Source of the DNA: Anaeromyces robustus
Lineage: Eukaryota; Neocallimastigomycota; Neocallimastigomycetes; Neocallimastigales; Neocallimastigaceae
Direction: 5' to 3'
DNA length: 25,553 nucleotides
NCBI GenBank assembly: GCA_002104895.1
Contig: MCFG01000593.1
Span: 1 to 25,553, forward strand
Under the pieces are notes generated by a model. It saw only the letters and a list, made by a program, of their open reading frames with translations. It made no database searches and was not told where the DNA came from. The translations under genes were made by a program, and so were the position numbers. Below, piece after piece: positions 1-13,200 of the stretch. Numbering within the stretch: position 1 is the first letter of the stretch; every line of letters starts with the position of its first letter.

Positions 1-244
1 TTATTATTATTAATAAGTTTATATTATATTTTTATTGTATTAATAAAAGAAAATATTATGGAAATAAAGGAATATTTTTTTGAAAGATTTAAAAATTTAA
101 AAAACATATAAAAATTATTTTTTTAATACAAATTAAAAAAAGTTTTAAAGATAAAAATTTACGTTTATTTTTTTTCTTCAAAATATAGCAAACAAAGATC
201 AAAACAAATTAAAATCAAAATCAAAATTAAAACAATTAATCAAA

Positions 245-283
<39 letters not shown>

Positions 284-1260
284 AAAATAATAATAAAAAA
301 AAAAAAAATACAAAAACCTAATAAATTTAATTTTAATAATATATATATATAAATAAAAATAGAACAAAGAAAAAAGTTAAGAAAAAAAAATATATATATA
401 TATTAAAGAAAATAGTTAAAAGTAAAGAAAATATTTAAAGATTAAGATAATAAATATAATATAAATATAAACAAAATATGAAATTTTTATATTTTAATAT
501 ATTTGTTATTTTTTTCTTTTATGTAAATAACTTTTATGCTGTTTTTATTTAGAATTGGTAATTTTTTCTTAATTTTTTTCTTTTAAAAATAAAACGAATC
601 AAAAAAAAAAAAAAAAATAATATTAATAATAATATAATAGTAATATTAATAATAGTAATATTAATATTAATGATTGTTTTTTATAAATTTTTTTAAACAT
701 TTAATTATAAAGTTAATCTTAAAGCAAATCTTTTCTATAAAATAAATAAATAAATATTAAAAAAAAAAAAAAAAAAAGAGAGAAATATTTTAAAGAGGGA
801 CATAATGTTTATATTTATAAGTTAAAATTATCATTTAAAAAAAAAAAAAAAATAAGAAATAAATAAATAAATTAAATAAAAAATAAAAATAAAAAAAAAA
901 GAAAAAAAAAAAAAAGCAAAAACAAGCAAACAAACAAACATAAAAAAAAAAAAAAAAAAAAAAGAAACGAAAAACGAAAAACGAAAAACGAACAAAAAAA
1001 CAAAACAAAACAAAACGAAACAAATAATATATTTTTTTTTGAATTACATATTATTTCTTTTTCTATATAAATTAAATTTTATTTTTATGTAATAATTAAA
1101 AAAATAAAGAGATAAAAAAAAAAAAAAAAGAAAAAATTAGAGAAAGAGGTCGTAAAAATATATATATTTTTTAATAGTATATATAAATATTTGTAAAAAA
1201 GCTTAAAAAAAAAAAAGATAAAGAAAAAGGGAGAAATGGTATTAAAGTTTTTATTCTTTT

Positions 1261-1336
1261 ATTTTTTATTTTTTATTTTTTATTTTTTATTTTTTATTTT
1301 TTATTTTTTATTTTTTATTTTTTATTTTTTATTTTT
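1261..1336. repeat. Heptanucleotide tandem array (ATTTTTT)n
   Basis: About ten near-perfect copies of the 7-base unit ATTTTTT follow one another, then degrade into ATTTTTCT. It is a simple microsatellite, likely of slippage origin, in the leftmost spacer. No coding role is apparent. Confidence 0.85.
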
Positions 1337-1446
1337 CTAGAAATATTGATAACAAATTATTAGTATAATTGAATATTGTTAATGTAAAAAGAAAAGAAAA
1401 TATCTTGAATATTTTTTGTGTCTGTTTTAATTTTTATTTATTTATT

Positions 1447-1497
<51 letters not shown>

Positions 1498-1573
1498 TGT
1501 TTTTTTTGAAATTGGTTTTGGATTGTTAAAATATATACTATTAAAAATAAAATATATCATATTATATTGTATT

Positions 1574-1736
1574 TTAGAATAAGAAAAAAAAAAAAGAAAT
1601 ATATAAAATTCTTTTTTCTAAATGAGTTTGATTATCGTATAAAGTAATATCTTCATTTTCATAATTAACTAATACAAATCTTCTTTTATTTTTATCGTTA
1701 TTTTTATATGTAGTATAGTATTTTATTTTTTATTTA
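1574..1736 (-). other. Possible orphan exon or coding remnant
   Basis: On the minus strand a frame stays open for about 54 codons up to a TAA at 1576-1574. Its middle has mixed composition unlike the surrounding spacer: KRRFVLVNYENEDITL, followed by YDNQTHLEKRIL. The last residues are a Phe run read from an A/T homopolymer. No ATG, clear splice sites or recognisable domain were found, and no neighbouring exon could be joined to it. It may be a decayed exon or chance. Confidence 0.18.
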
Positions 1737-2431
1737 GATATATATCTATATTATTATTATTATTATTTATAGTTTTGAATTATTAAATAAAATATAATAA
1801 AAGACAGTAATAATAATTATCAAAACTAAATAAAATAAAATAAAATAATATAATATAAAATAAAAGAAAAGAAAAGTAATAATTATTTAAACAAAGAAAA
1901 AACAAAAAAAAAAAAAAAAAAAAACAAAAAATAATTTTTTATTTTATTTATATTATGTATATTGTATATTTAATTATTATAAATGTTATTTTTGAAATCT
2001 TGAGAAGAAAAAAAAAATTTTTTTTTTGTGTAATCTTTCTATTAAAGATTTTTATTATTATTAATATTATTATGTTTTTTGTCTGATAAATGTATATTAC
2101 TCAAAAAAGAAAATTTCAATGAAATGAGGAAAATTCTAATTATGATATCTTTACTATATTCAAAAATTATTCCAAAAAAAATGTAGGTTGAAGTTAATGA
2201 AATTAGGTGTCTCTAAATCTAAATTTTTGAAAAAAAAAAAAAAAAAAGAAAAAAAAATTAGTTTACAATTTTTTTTTATATTGAATATTCAATTAAAAAT
2301 ATTAAAGATTGAATTGAATTGATGTAGTTACAAACTCATAAATTAATAACTAAAAATCAAAAGCAAAAAACAAAAAACAAGAAGCAAAAACAAAAACATA
2401 AACAAACAAACAAACAAACAAAAACAAAAAC

Positions 2432-2598
2432 AAAAATTATTTTAAAATTTTGTTATAACTATTGATTTAATATACTAAGTCAACATATTTTTATAAAAAT
2501 TTGAAATTTTTGTATATATTTGGTAAAGTAAGTTATTATTAATAATATCGAAAGGAAACATTCTATATGATGTTATAACAAAATTTAAAATAATTTTA
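2432..2598. repeat. Inverted repeat pair, MITE-like or hairpin
   Basis: The left arm (2432-2459, ending TTTTGTTATAAC) and the right arm (2572-2598, beginning GTTATAACAAAA) are reverse complements over about 27 bases with a single one-base gap. They enclose about 112 bases of less repetitive sequence. The arms contain G and C positions and an irregular order, so this is not simply A-tract pairing. No target-site duplication is clear and no open frame lies inside. It could be a short non-autonomous element or a structured transcript. Confidence 0.5.
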
Positions 2599-2820
2599 TA
2601 AATATAATATGAACAATAGAATTATTTTAATAATAATGAGAAGAAAAAAAAAAAAAAAAAAGAGAAAAAATAATTTTTAAAAAATTTTTTTAATAAAATA
2701 AATTTATAATTTTTTATGATAAAAGATTTTCATATTTTATTATCTTTAATTAGTGGAAAAATTAAATAATAAATATAAATACTTTGGTTGTTGGTAAATT
2801 TTTATTTTACTTAATAATTA

Positions 2821-3053
<233 letters not shown>

Positions 3054-3139
3054 TAATTATATATAAATATGAATAATATAATATTAATCATAAAAAAAAA
3101 AACCATTTTTACTATTATTAAAAAATTTTCATTATATGC

Positions 3140-3180
<41 letters not shown>

Positions 3181-3247
3181 TTATTGTTAATATTAATATT
3201 GTTATTTTTTTTATTTTTTTATTTTGTTTATTTCTTATTTTCACTCA

Positions 3248-3285
<38 letters not shown>

Positions 3286-3572
3286 CATTTCTTTCATTTC
3301 TTTCATTTCTTTTCTTTTCTTTTTTTTCATTTCTTTCTTTTCTTTTCTTTTCTTTTTTTTTATTATTTTTATTTTTTATTTTTTATTTTATATTTCCCCT
3401 TTATTACATTTTATTTTATTTTAAACATTTTATTTTATTTATTATTATTTTTTTTATATTTTTTTTTATATTTTTATTATATTTTATTTTATTTTTTTTT
3501 TATTTTTAATATATTATTATATTAAATTAAAATTTTAATAGTTATATATATCCATTTTTTTATTATTGATTC

Positions 3573-5156
3573 TTATGCTTTTCCTTCCTTATATAAAATA
3601 GAATTAATTTCTTGTAAAGCATTTTGTTCATCTTCAAAATTCATAGAATGTTTAAGTTGGGTTTGTTCTTGTTGTTGTTGTTCTTGTTGTTGTTGTCGTT
3701 GTTGTTTTTGTTGATTTAATTTAATTTGATCTTCTAAAGTAAAAGTAATACCTGCCATTCTAAATATTTCTTGTATTGGTGCTAAACGATGTTTTAATAA
3801 TTTAAAAGATTTTGATTTTGGATTCCATTCTTTATATTTCATCATAAGATGCTTTAAATCTTCTTTTAATTCTGGATCATTTTTAATATCTGTAGAATTT
3901 TGGAAATTACTTATAATCCATGGAATATAATAAGTATTTAAAGTTTTTGGACTCTTAAAACGACGAATACGTTTACTTTGTAATTGTTCTAAAATAACAT
4001 CTAATTTATGAAGTGCTTTAAATTTACTCATTTCCATATTTTTAGCAATTTCTGGTGGTTCATTTCCAATAGTTTGATTCATTCTTTCTTTTTGATATTG
4101 ATGATGTGTAGAAATAACTAAAGGTGTTTCCTTTTTAGATGGATTTTCATTTAATGAAATAGAATTTGATGAAATTCTTGTTTTGGATGATTTAGTAGTA
4201 GCAGTAGTTGAAGTAGTGGTAGTATCGGTAGTTAAAGTTGTTGTCATATTATTATTAGAGGATGGTGTGGATGATGTTGTTGTAAATGGTATAGTGGATT
4301 CAAGTTTTGGAATTTCTTTTTCTTTCTTTTGATGAGAAGATAATGAAGGTAAAGTATCAGTATTAGAAGTTGTTTTAGTTGATTTTGTTGTCGTTGTTTC
4401 TGAAGATGTAGTGAAATCTGAAGATATAGAATAAGTTACTGGTTCAAAGGTATAACTTTCTTCTTCTTTATCATCTTCTATTCCACAAAGCTGTTTTGGA
4501 TCAAAGAACTCATTATAAGGTATACGTTTATTACTTGCCTTTGTTGTTGTAATCCATGATAATAATAATCTTTTATTATTTATTTATTTATTATTTATTT
4601 AATTTATTTATTTATTTATTTTAATTTTATGTTAATATATAAAAAAGTTATTTAAGAGTTAGTATTATAAAGATAAAAAAAAAAAAGGTTTTTTTTTCTT
4701 ATTTAAAATAATTATATAAAATTTATTATATAATGTATTATAAACTTACTTATAAACATTATCTGATTCATAAATAGTAGAATGACCTTGTGTTCCATAA
4801 ACAAAACTACCCATAATAAGATCTGATAAATGAACTAATAAACCAAAATCACTAATACCACGATTTCTTAATTTCATAACAAAATCAATTAAACAAGTAA
4901 AGAAATCATCATTATAATCTCTTCTTTCAACATAGATAGCTCTATAAAGATTTGGATGATTTATTCCTTGAAGTGTAGCAGAATATAACTAATATATAAA
5001 TTGGAATTTTATAAATTTATATATAAATATATATATATATATATATTAATATTAATATTTAAATAATTGTTAATAATTGTTCATTAAGAATAAAAAAAAA
5101 AAAATAGATAATATATATGTTTTTATTTTATATGTATAATAAAAAATATTATATTA

Positions 5157-5187
<31 letters not shown>

Positions 5188-5509
5188 AACGAAGACTTAC
5201 AGGTACAACTTGATCAAACCAACTAGCTACAGCACAAATTCTTACACCTGAGTTTAAAACATTAAATAAGGCAGCATGATAGTATTTAGTAATTTTTTCA
5301 TGTGGATCATTAAATTCAAATAATTCTTCACCAGAAGCTTTAGCAACATCACTTTTTTTTTTTTTTTTTAAAAAAAAAGAAATAAAATAAAATAAAGATA
5401 TTATGATTAATATAAATTATTTTTAGTTTATAAATTTACATAGAAATTAATATATATTAATATATAATAAATATTAATAATTATAATTATAATGCAACAC
5501 AATAATAAC

Positions 5510-5556
<47 letters not shown>

Positions 5557-7270
5557 TTATATAATACTTACTTTTCATCGTTATTATTAAAAACAAATTT
5601 TACAATAAAGTTTTCTCTCATTATTGGGAATGGTCCATGATGAATACCAGCCATAGCTAACATACCAATAGTTTGACGTTCTGGATCAATTTCTTTATTT
5701 TCTAATAAACGATTCAATATAAATACAGAAACAGGTGTACCTTGACTATGGGCAGATACTAATACAATATCAGCTGAACGAACTTCATCCATTCTTTTTT
5801 CTAATTGTTTATAAAGATTATCAACACGATTTTCGACAATACCTTCTCCACTTAATGGAATTTGAATAACATTTTCATTAGAAATTTCCATTCCAAGATC
5901 ATTAAAAAAGGTTATTACAGAATAAGCCATTTCTTGACAAAATTTAACACTTGTTCCTGTTGGATCTCCAACCATTTTTTGAATTGAACGTTTAGGGAAC
6001 CAACCATGAACCCCTAAAATAACAATACGTCTGGCATCTAATGAAGTCTTTGTAAATTTATTAATTAATTTCATAGAACTTGATAATTTGGTTTCATCCA
6101 TTTTTTTGGAAAGTGGGAAGAAATATTGATTAATACGATGACATAATTTATTAAATTTGAAACTAAAAGTATCTTTAGGTGGCTCGGTTAATGGATTTTT
6201 AGTAGGTAAAAGTATACCTTTAGTAGCATTATTAATAATATTTTCTACACTACCTACTGTACTATCATTTAAAATATCTCTTAATTCAGTTTCAATACTA
6301 TATTCATCATTTAAATCTGTTAATTCGCTATAAATTAAAAAACAAAAAAAATTTTTTTTTTCATTATATTGCAATTACAATAATAATAATAGTTATAATT
6401 AATAATTTTATTAGTATATGGTTAAGGTTTTAATTTTTAATTTTTAATTATAATTTTATTAATATTTTTTATAAATTTATAAAATAATATAATAATAAAA
6501 AATATTAATTTTTTTTTTAAATATATAAATATAATATAATAAACTATTATATAAATAAATTAATATATTAATAATTACTTATTATCCATAGTACTTAATT
6601 GATTCTTATTTTTTGGTTGCTTTTTTCTGTTAAACCAATTTTTCCAATTTTTTATTAAATGTCTTGAATTTTTATTTTCTTTTTCATTATTAATAATAAT
6701 ATTTAATGGTATTTCCAAATCTTTATTGGGTTTTGATGCTGATACTGTATTATTGATATTTATATTACTTTGTTGCTGTTGTGTATTATTATCAGTAGTT
6801 GTAGAAGTAGAAGTGGTAGCTCCAGTAGTAGTACTGGTAGTAGTAGTAGAAGTTGTTGTAGTAGTAGTAGTAGTAGTAGTAGTTCTAGTTGCTGTATTTA
6901 GATTGATATTATTATTTTGAATAGTTTCTTCTTTCTTAATATTCACATTAGTATTTATTTGTTCTTGTTCATTTTTATGTTTTCCATGTAAAAGAGTTGA
7001 CATCCAACCTAAAAAACCACTTTCTTCATTTTCCTTTTTAACCGTTTCTTTATTAGATGTAGTAATTGATGCATTTGTATAAACTGAATTTTCAATTATT
7101 GGTATTTTTTCTTTGATATTTATATTCTCCTGAATTGGATTAATTTTTACTTCATTTATTGTTTCGGATGGATTATTATCAATTTTTATTGTAGGTGTAA
7201 TATTAACATTATTTAAAGTACTATTATTAATAGTTTCATTATCTTTTATATCCGGTATGGTAGAAATTGT

Positions 7271-7304
<34 letters not shown>

Positions 7305-7876
7305 GATAATGAAGAAGGTGACATAGTAAATTTTTCGTTAACATTAATTTCGGTTTTAGTTTCAATTTTTATTTCTTGTTTACCTTCTTTCTTATTCATT
7401 TTAAATAATCTTTTGAAAAAAGAATTTGAATTTTTTTCTACTTTAGGTATATCAACATGTTGATTATTATTTAAAATAGCATCGTTTTTTTCGATATGTT
7501 CTTGTTTCTCTATTATTATATTATTTAGATGAGGATGTGACACATCATTAATATTAATAGAATCTCTTAATATATCATTAATATCATTTAAATTATTTTG
7601 GGACGAAAATGAAGATGAAGAATCTTCTTTATATATATCATTTTTATTATTATTTGAATAATTCCTATAAGAATAATTAATTATATTATAGTTTTGGGTA
7701 TAAGTATCAAAATTTTGGGAAGGCTTTGACAATATTATAAAACCATTGAGATGGTTAATATTTAATGTTAAATTTAAATTTGAATAATTTCTTTTTGAAA
7801 TATTCCATTTAAAGTTAATAATATTATTAATATTAACAATTCGATTTTTATTATTCAATAATATTAAAGAAGTCAT
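3573..7876 (-). CDS. YML020W-family alpha/beta-hydrolase-fold protein, 5 exons
   Basis: Model join on the minus strand: 7876-6579, 6327-5572, 5351-5201, 4988-4750, 4569-3573. All introns are GT-AG (180-251 bases), phases agree, and the product is 1146 residues. Residues about 535-815 match the fungal family of yeast YML020W as I remember it: GVHGWFP (538-544), GDPTGTS, nucleophile-elbow-like AHSQG with Ser about 627, AMAGIHHGPFP, LFEFNDP, SWFDQVVP (Asp about 731), LYSATLQGINHPN, and GTQGHSTIYE. The elbow has Ala where GxSxG hydrolases have Gly. The N-terminal 430 residues are low-complexity, with poly-Gln (7269-7304) and Thr runs (6796-6893), plus a Trp-containing GFLGWM segment. The first 50 residues lack acidic residues and contain KRNYS, as in an organelle presequence. 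The C-terminal third is helical and Gln-rich. The biochemical activity of the family is unknown to me. Family assignment is firm; function is not. Confidence 0.85.
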
Positions 7877-8815
7877 TTTTTATTTTCTTATAATATTTGA
7901 TTTTTCCTTTTAATAAAATGAACAAATATATAACATTACTTGATATTTGGTAATTTATATTAAATTTTCATTAAGGTTAATTAAATTAATTAATAGTAAA
8001 TATGAAATTTTTGATTTTTACAATTATTATTTTTAATTACCAGATTTATTATATATATATTTCTTTCTAAATTAAATAATATATATAAACATTGATATAA
8101 AAAGTAGTTTATATTGAAAGCAGTATAATAAATTTATTTTTGATATGAAATAAAAAAGAAAACTTTAATTTTTATTATAAAATGAAATTTAACATAAAAA
8201 ATCTTTTTTATTTTTTTCTTTTTTATTAATTACTGCTTAGTCTAATATATTAAATTGATATTTCATTTTTATTTACTTTTATTTTTTTTTCTAGTTTTTA
8301 ATAAATATATTTAATAATTATTACTTTTTTTATAAAGTTCTAGTTAAAACTAATTAAATATATTTTATAAAAAACTTCAATAATAAATATAAAAATAAAA
8401 GATAAAAAAATTTATTTTATTTTATATTTTTAATTTAATTATTTTTTAATTTAAGATAATCAAAATAAAAAAAAAATTTTTTTATCTATTTACCAATAAT
8501 AATTTTTTTAGTGATTGGGTTTTTGTTTATAATGTATACAATTTTTTATTTTTATTTTTTATTTTTTTTTTTTTTTTTTAAATTTCTCGTAAAAATACAT
8601 ACACAAAAAAAAAAAAAAAATAAAAAATAAAAATAAAAAAAAAAAAAAAAAAAAAAGAAATAAAAAAAGAAAAAATTAAAAAATTACACACATATATATT
8701 TAAATATTTAAATATTATTATCATAATAATTTTATTATTATAACATTTTATAATTTTCTTAAATATACAATTTATATGCATTTTATTTATTATATGAAAT
8801 TGATTTTTGTAATAT

Positions 8816-8842
8816 TATTGATAAATATAATATTTATCAATA
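8816..8842. repeat. Perfect palindrome, 13-bp arms
   Basis: The left arm TATTGATAAATAT and right arm ATATTTATCAATA are exact reverse complements around a single central A. In such AT-rich DNA short palindromes are common, but the interior G and C of the arms also pair. Function unknown; it could extrude as a cruciform. Confidence 0.5.
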
Positions 8843-9188
8843 TAAATTTTTTAATTTATATGTTTCAAATAGAATATGAAATGAAATATAATGAATAATT
8901 TTTGTTATATATAATTAATATAATTAAAAAAAAATGAACAAAGATTAAAAATTTTTTTCTTATCTTTTTAATAAGATTAACAATTATTAAAAAAAAAAAA
9001 AAAGTATATAACTAATTAAATTATAAATATATAAATAACCACTATTATTATTTAGTTTTATATTGCTATTAATTAATTTTTTTATTTTTTATTTTCATTA
9101 GTAAAATCTTAAACTTAATATTAAAATAAATTAAGATAAAAGAAAAAAAAATTTTTTTTTTCTTGTAAATAAATTGAAATAGTATACT

Positions 9189-9210
9189 GTTATTATATAT
9201 ATATAATAAC
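9189..9210. repeat. Perfect 22-bp palindrome near a gene 3' end
   Basis: GTTATTATATA followed by its exact reverse complement lies about 70 bases beyond the stop codon of the MPN/RD gene. It could form a hairpin in the 3' untranslated region. The core is an AT dinucleotide run, so chance is a real possibility. Confidence 0.4.
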
Positions 9211-9279
9211 ATTACACTATTATCCTAATTTAATTTATGATGTTTTTTTTATTGTTAATTATAATTAAAATTAATATAA

Positions 9280-10220
9280 TTATTTATCATCATCTTGAGC
9301 TCCATTATTTATATGTGAATTTCTAAAATCTCGATTATTTTTAAAATCTCGATCTCTTCTAGAATAACGCATATCATTTCTTATACGTCGATCTCTCATA
9401 TTAAGATTATTACGCATATCTCGTGTAGGATTATAGTTTCTTCTCCAACGATTGTTCATCATCATAGATTTATTATTATTATAATCATCTTTATCCCGGT
9501 AACGATAGTTATCTCTATCATTACGTGATATTGATTCGGTTGGAAGATCTTGATCATTAAGATTATCATTATCAATATCCATATCATCACTATTTTTTAA
9601 TTGACTATTTTTATTTTTGTAATGTCTATTATAAATGGAATCCATTCGATTATCATTATCCCAATAGTCTCTTTCGTATATGCTATTATATCTTCGATTC
9701 ATATATTTTTTATTCATATTTATATTATTTGATGATGTTGTAGCCGAAGAAGTAGTTGCATTAATATTACCAGTAGATAAGTCATTTTCGGGCTTTTGAT
9801 CTTTTGTATGACTATCATTTCCGTTATTTGATTCTTTATTATTTTTGGTATTTAGAGAGGAAGCTATTGATATTGTTGTATTAGAAGTTGTTTGTTGATT
9901 ACTATTATTATTTTTATTATTATTAACAGTCGAATTTTCATTTTTATTTTTGAATTTTAATTGTGATTTAGTTGTAGGATCTACTGAATTAATTATAGAA
10001 GTTGTATGACTGGTTTCTTTTATATCTTTTATTTTGGTTTCTTTTTTTTCTTCTGATTTTGATTTATTTATATTTACATTTAAGAATGAGATATTAGAAT
10101 TGGAAGGTTGGGTATTAATATCTTTTTTATTTTCATTGTTATGATCATTAGATACGATAGTAGTATTAGTTATATCTGCCGTACTATTAGTTTTACTATT
10201 ACTATTATTATTATTATTAT

Positions 10221-10253
<33 letters not shown>

Positions 10254-13200
10254 GTGTTGCAATGCTAGAACTATTATTTAAATTATTAATTGGAGTATAT
10301 GATTTATTTACTTTATTCGTATTGTTAGATTCATTATCATTTGTTTTTTGCTTTATTAAAAATTCTGTATTATTTTGGTTATTATCTTGTTGCTTAACAA
10401 TTCCTGATGCTACATTTACAGTTACTGATGTTTCTACTGTTGTTGAAGATGATAAATTATTTTTATTAGATTCTGAGTTTTTTGGATTTGATTGATCATT
10501 ATTATTATTACTATTATTATTTATTGTAGATGTTGGTGAGTATGAAAAAGAATTATTATCGTTTGTATTTAATGGATTAGACTTTACTTTACTACTATTG
10601 CTATGACTACTTAAATTTTCAGATTCATTATTTAAAGATGTGTCTTTTGTTAATTTTGAATCATTATTATTATTATTATTTTTATTATCATTATTGGTAT
10701 TAATATAAGCAGCATCACTTAAATAATTTTTATTATCTTTTACTTCACTAATAGTAGAATTTCGATGTTCAATTCGTACATCCCTTAGATCTTTTAAATC
10801 TCTTTGGTCTCTTGGATCTCTTTGGTCTCTTGGGTCTCTTAGATCTCTTAGATCTCTTAGATCTCTTGGGTCTCTTAGATCTCTTGGGTCTCTTGGGTCT
10901 CTTAGATCTCTTGGATCTCTTAGATCTCTTGGGTCTCTTATATCTCTTGGATCTCTTAGATCTCTTGGGTCTCTTATATCTCTTGGATCTCTTATATCTC
11001 TTGAGTTATTATAATGATAAAAACCTCTATTATCTCTGAAATCACGAGAATCACGATAATTACGTTCACGATAGTCTCTAATATTTCTATAGTCTCTGTA
11101 ATCTCGTTTATCTCTTAAATCATCTCTTTCCCGTTCTCTATCTCTTTCCCGATCATTTGTTCGATAGTCATAATCATAATTATATTCATAATCATAATCA
11201 TAATCATGATCATAATAATCTCCACGATATAAATCTCTATTATCCCAAGAGCCTCTAATATCTCTAAAATCTCTGTTATCTTTATTACCTCTAATATTTC
11301 TTCCCATTCTATAATTATTTTGATCTCGATAGTCACGAAGATGTGGATTTTTGGTATAATTGGATGAAAATTCATTAGAATTTAAAGAATTGTTTCCATT
11401 ATGATTATTATTTGACTTATTTTCATTTTCATTACCGGGTGCTGTATTAGTAATTTTTTCTTCTTTTAATTTTTCATTTGAATTATCAATTGATTTAATA
11501 TCCATATTTATTTTATTATTTTTTTCTGAATTAATATCATTTTTAGTATTTTCTGTTTTACCTTCCTTATTATTTAATAACGTATTGCTACTTTTCTCAA
11601 CAACATTATCGCTTTTATTATTATTTTGTGATTCAACATTTGTATTAGAATTATTTTCATTACTAATATTTCCTATTAAAGGATTTCCTTGTAATTTTTC
11701 ATCTTTGATATCATTTTGATTTTTTACTAAATTCAAAGAACTTTTTGCTTTCATTTCCATATATTTTTGTGATAATAAAGTTGACTTACTTTGTAATATT
11801 GGTGACATATGAGGTGAATTGATTCCATTAGATATGCTATTTTTTAATGAACTATCTTTCAATAATCCTTTAATTTTATTTATTATTATTATATTTTTAA
11901 AATTTTTTAAGTATATAGGAAAATTAATAATTAAATATTAATAAATACAATTATGTGATTTAAAAAAATAATAAAATTATTAAAATAAATAATTAAAGAA
12001 AAAAAAAAAAAAAAAGTCAAAAGCTTTTCATATTATATTAAATATATACCTTTATTATTTGAAATTTCATTTTCTTTGTAACGTTCAAAACGTTCTCTAT
12101 CCTTCTCTTTTTCACTTTTAATTTCCTTTTCAAGTTCAATATCAATATCTTGTCGAACAGGCTTACTTAAAGTAATACCGTATATTTCTTCAGTACCATA
12201 ATCTACTGGAAAGTAAGAATGTTCGGATGAATAATTTGGATAAGTATACATTTTTCGTTTTGGCTTATTTTTATCTGATACTTTTATTAATTTATTATTT
12301 GTATTGCTGTCTTCTTCATCACTACTTCTTATTTCTCCTTCTTCTTCTTCATTCATTTCATCTATACTACTTTTACTATTCTTTTTCATTATATTATCAA
12401 TCATTTTAACATCATCGATTTTATTCATATTCATAAGAGTTGGAGAAGTAGATCGGCTGTTATTGCTTAAGTTATCGTTATCAATATCCATTAACGGTAA
12501 AGAATTTCTAGGTAATGAAATAGTAGAGGATATTGAATTACTATTTGATTTTTCTTCTAAAATATTTTCAGGTTCTAAAAATAATAATTTATCCTGTTGT
12601 AATAAATCTTGTTTAAATGAAGTAGATGTATTAGTGAGTATAGATATCGGTGATTTTAATATACTATCACGTTCACTTTTTGAATCTTTATCATCGTTTG
12701 TCTTTTTTTGAGCCATTCTCATACCATATTCACGAAGCCCTATTCTCTTTTTTGTTATAGATTTATTCATTGATTTATTACTAATTAAACTTTTTGATTC
12801 ACTAACAGAACTTGACTTTTCATTACTTTCATTTTTATCATTACTATCCATAGATATATCTGTTGTATCTTTAATATGATCAGATACTATAGAATCTTTT
12901 TCACTTAAAGCTTTTTCTTGTGTTGAAGTTTCCATATTTTCTTGATTATCAGTCGAAACATTTGTTTCTTTATTTTCTTCATCTTTTATTTTTTCTTGGG
13001 GTTTAATATTTTCTTTAGATTCGACTATTTTATTGACATCATTAGATACATTTATCTTTGCTTCTTTTTCTTCATCATTTATATTTTTAACTGAATTTTC
13101 TTGTTTCTTATCATCTGCTGTTGTTACGGTTGTTTTATTTACATTATCATTCTTATTATTAATTATATTTAAAGTATCATTACTTTTATTTATATGATTA

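Larger units (their letters stand above)
7877..9279. other. Intergenic spacer between two minus-strand genes
   Basis: This holds the 5' flank of the hydrolase gene and the 3' flank of the MPN/RD gene. It is A/T homopolymer-rich (8565-8579, 8639-8656) with no coding-like frame; the open frame at 8578-8781 is mostly Phe and is rejected. Two perfect palindromes are listed separately. No promoter element can be picked out against the AT background. Confidence 0.7.

Noticed and set aside
831-1023. Two overlapping minus-strand open frames of 60-62 codons
   Set aside because: They translate to almost pure Phe with Leu and Ile, which is just A-homopolymer read backwards; no coding character.
3069-3525. 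Three overlapping plus-strand open frames, the longest 146 codons
   Set aside because: Poly-Tyr, poly-Ile and poly-Phe from ATT and T runs; no motif, and wholly microsatellite DNA.
8578-8781. 67-codon minus-strand frame
   Set aside because: Phe-rich homopolymer translation with no splice partner.
10760-11001. CRISPR-like array
   Set aside because: Continuous 9-bp units without spacers inside a long exon of a eukaryotic gene.
10812-11039. Leu-rich plus-strand frame that looks like a Leu-rich repeat
   Set aside because: Antisense shadow of the Arg-Asp repeat; its period is exactly that of the 9-bp coding repeat on the other strand.
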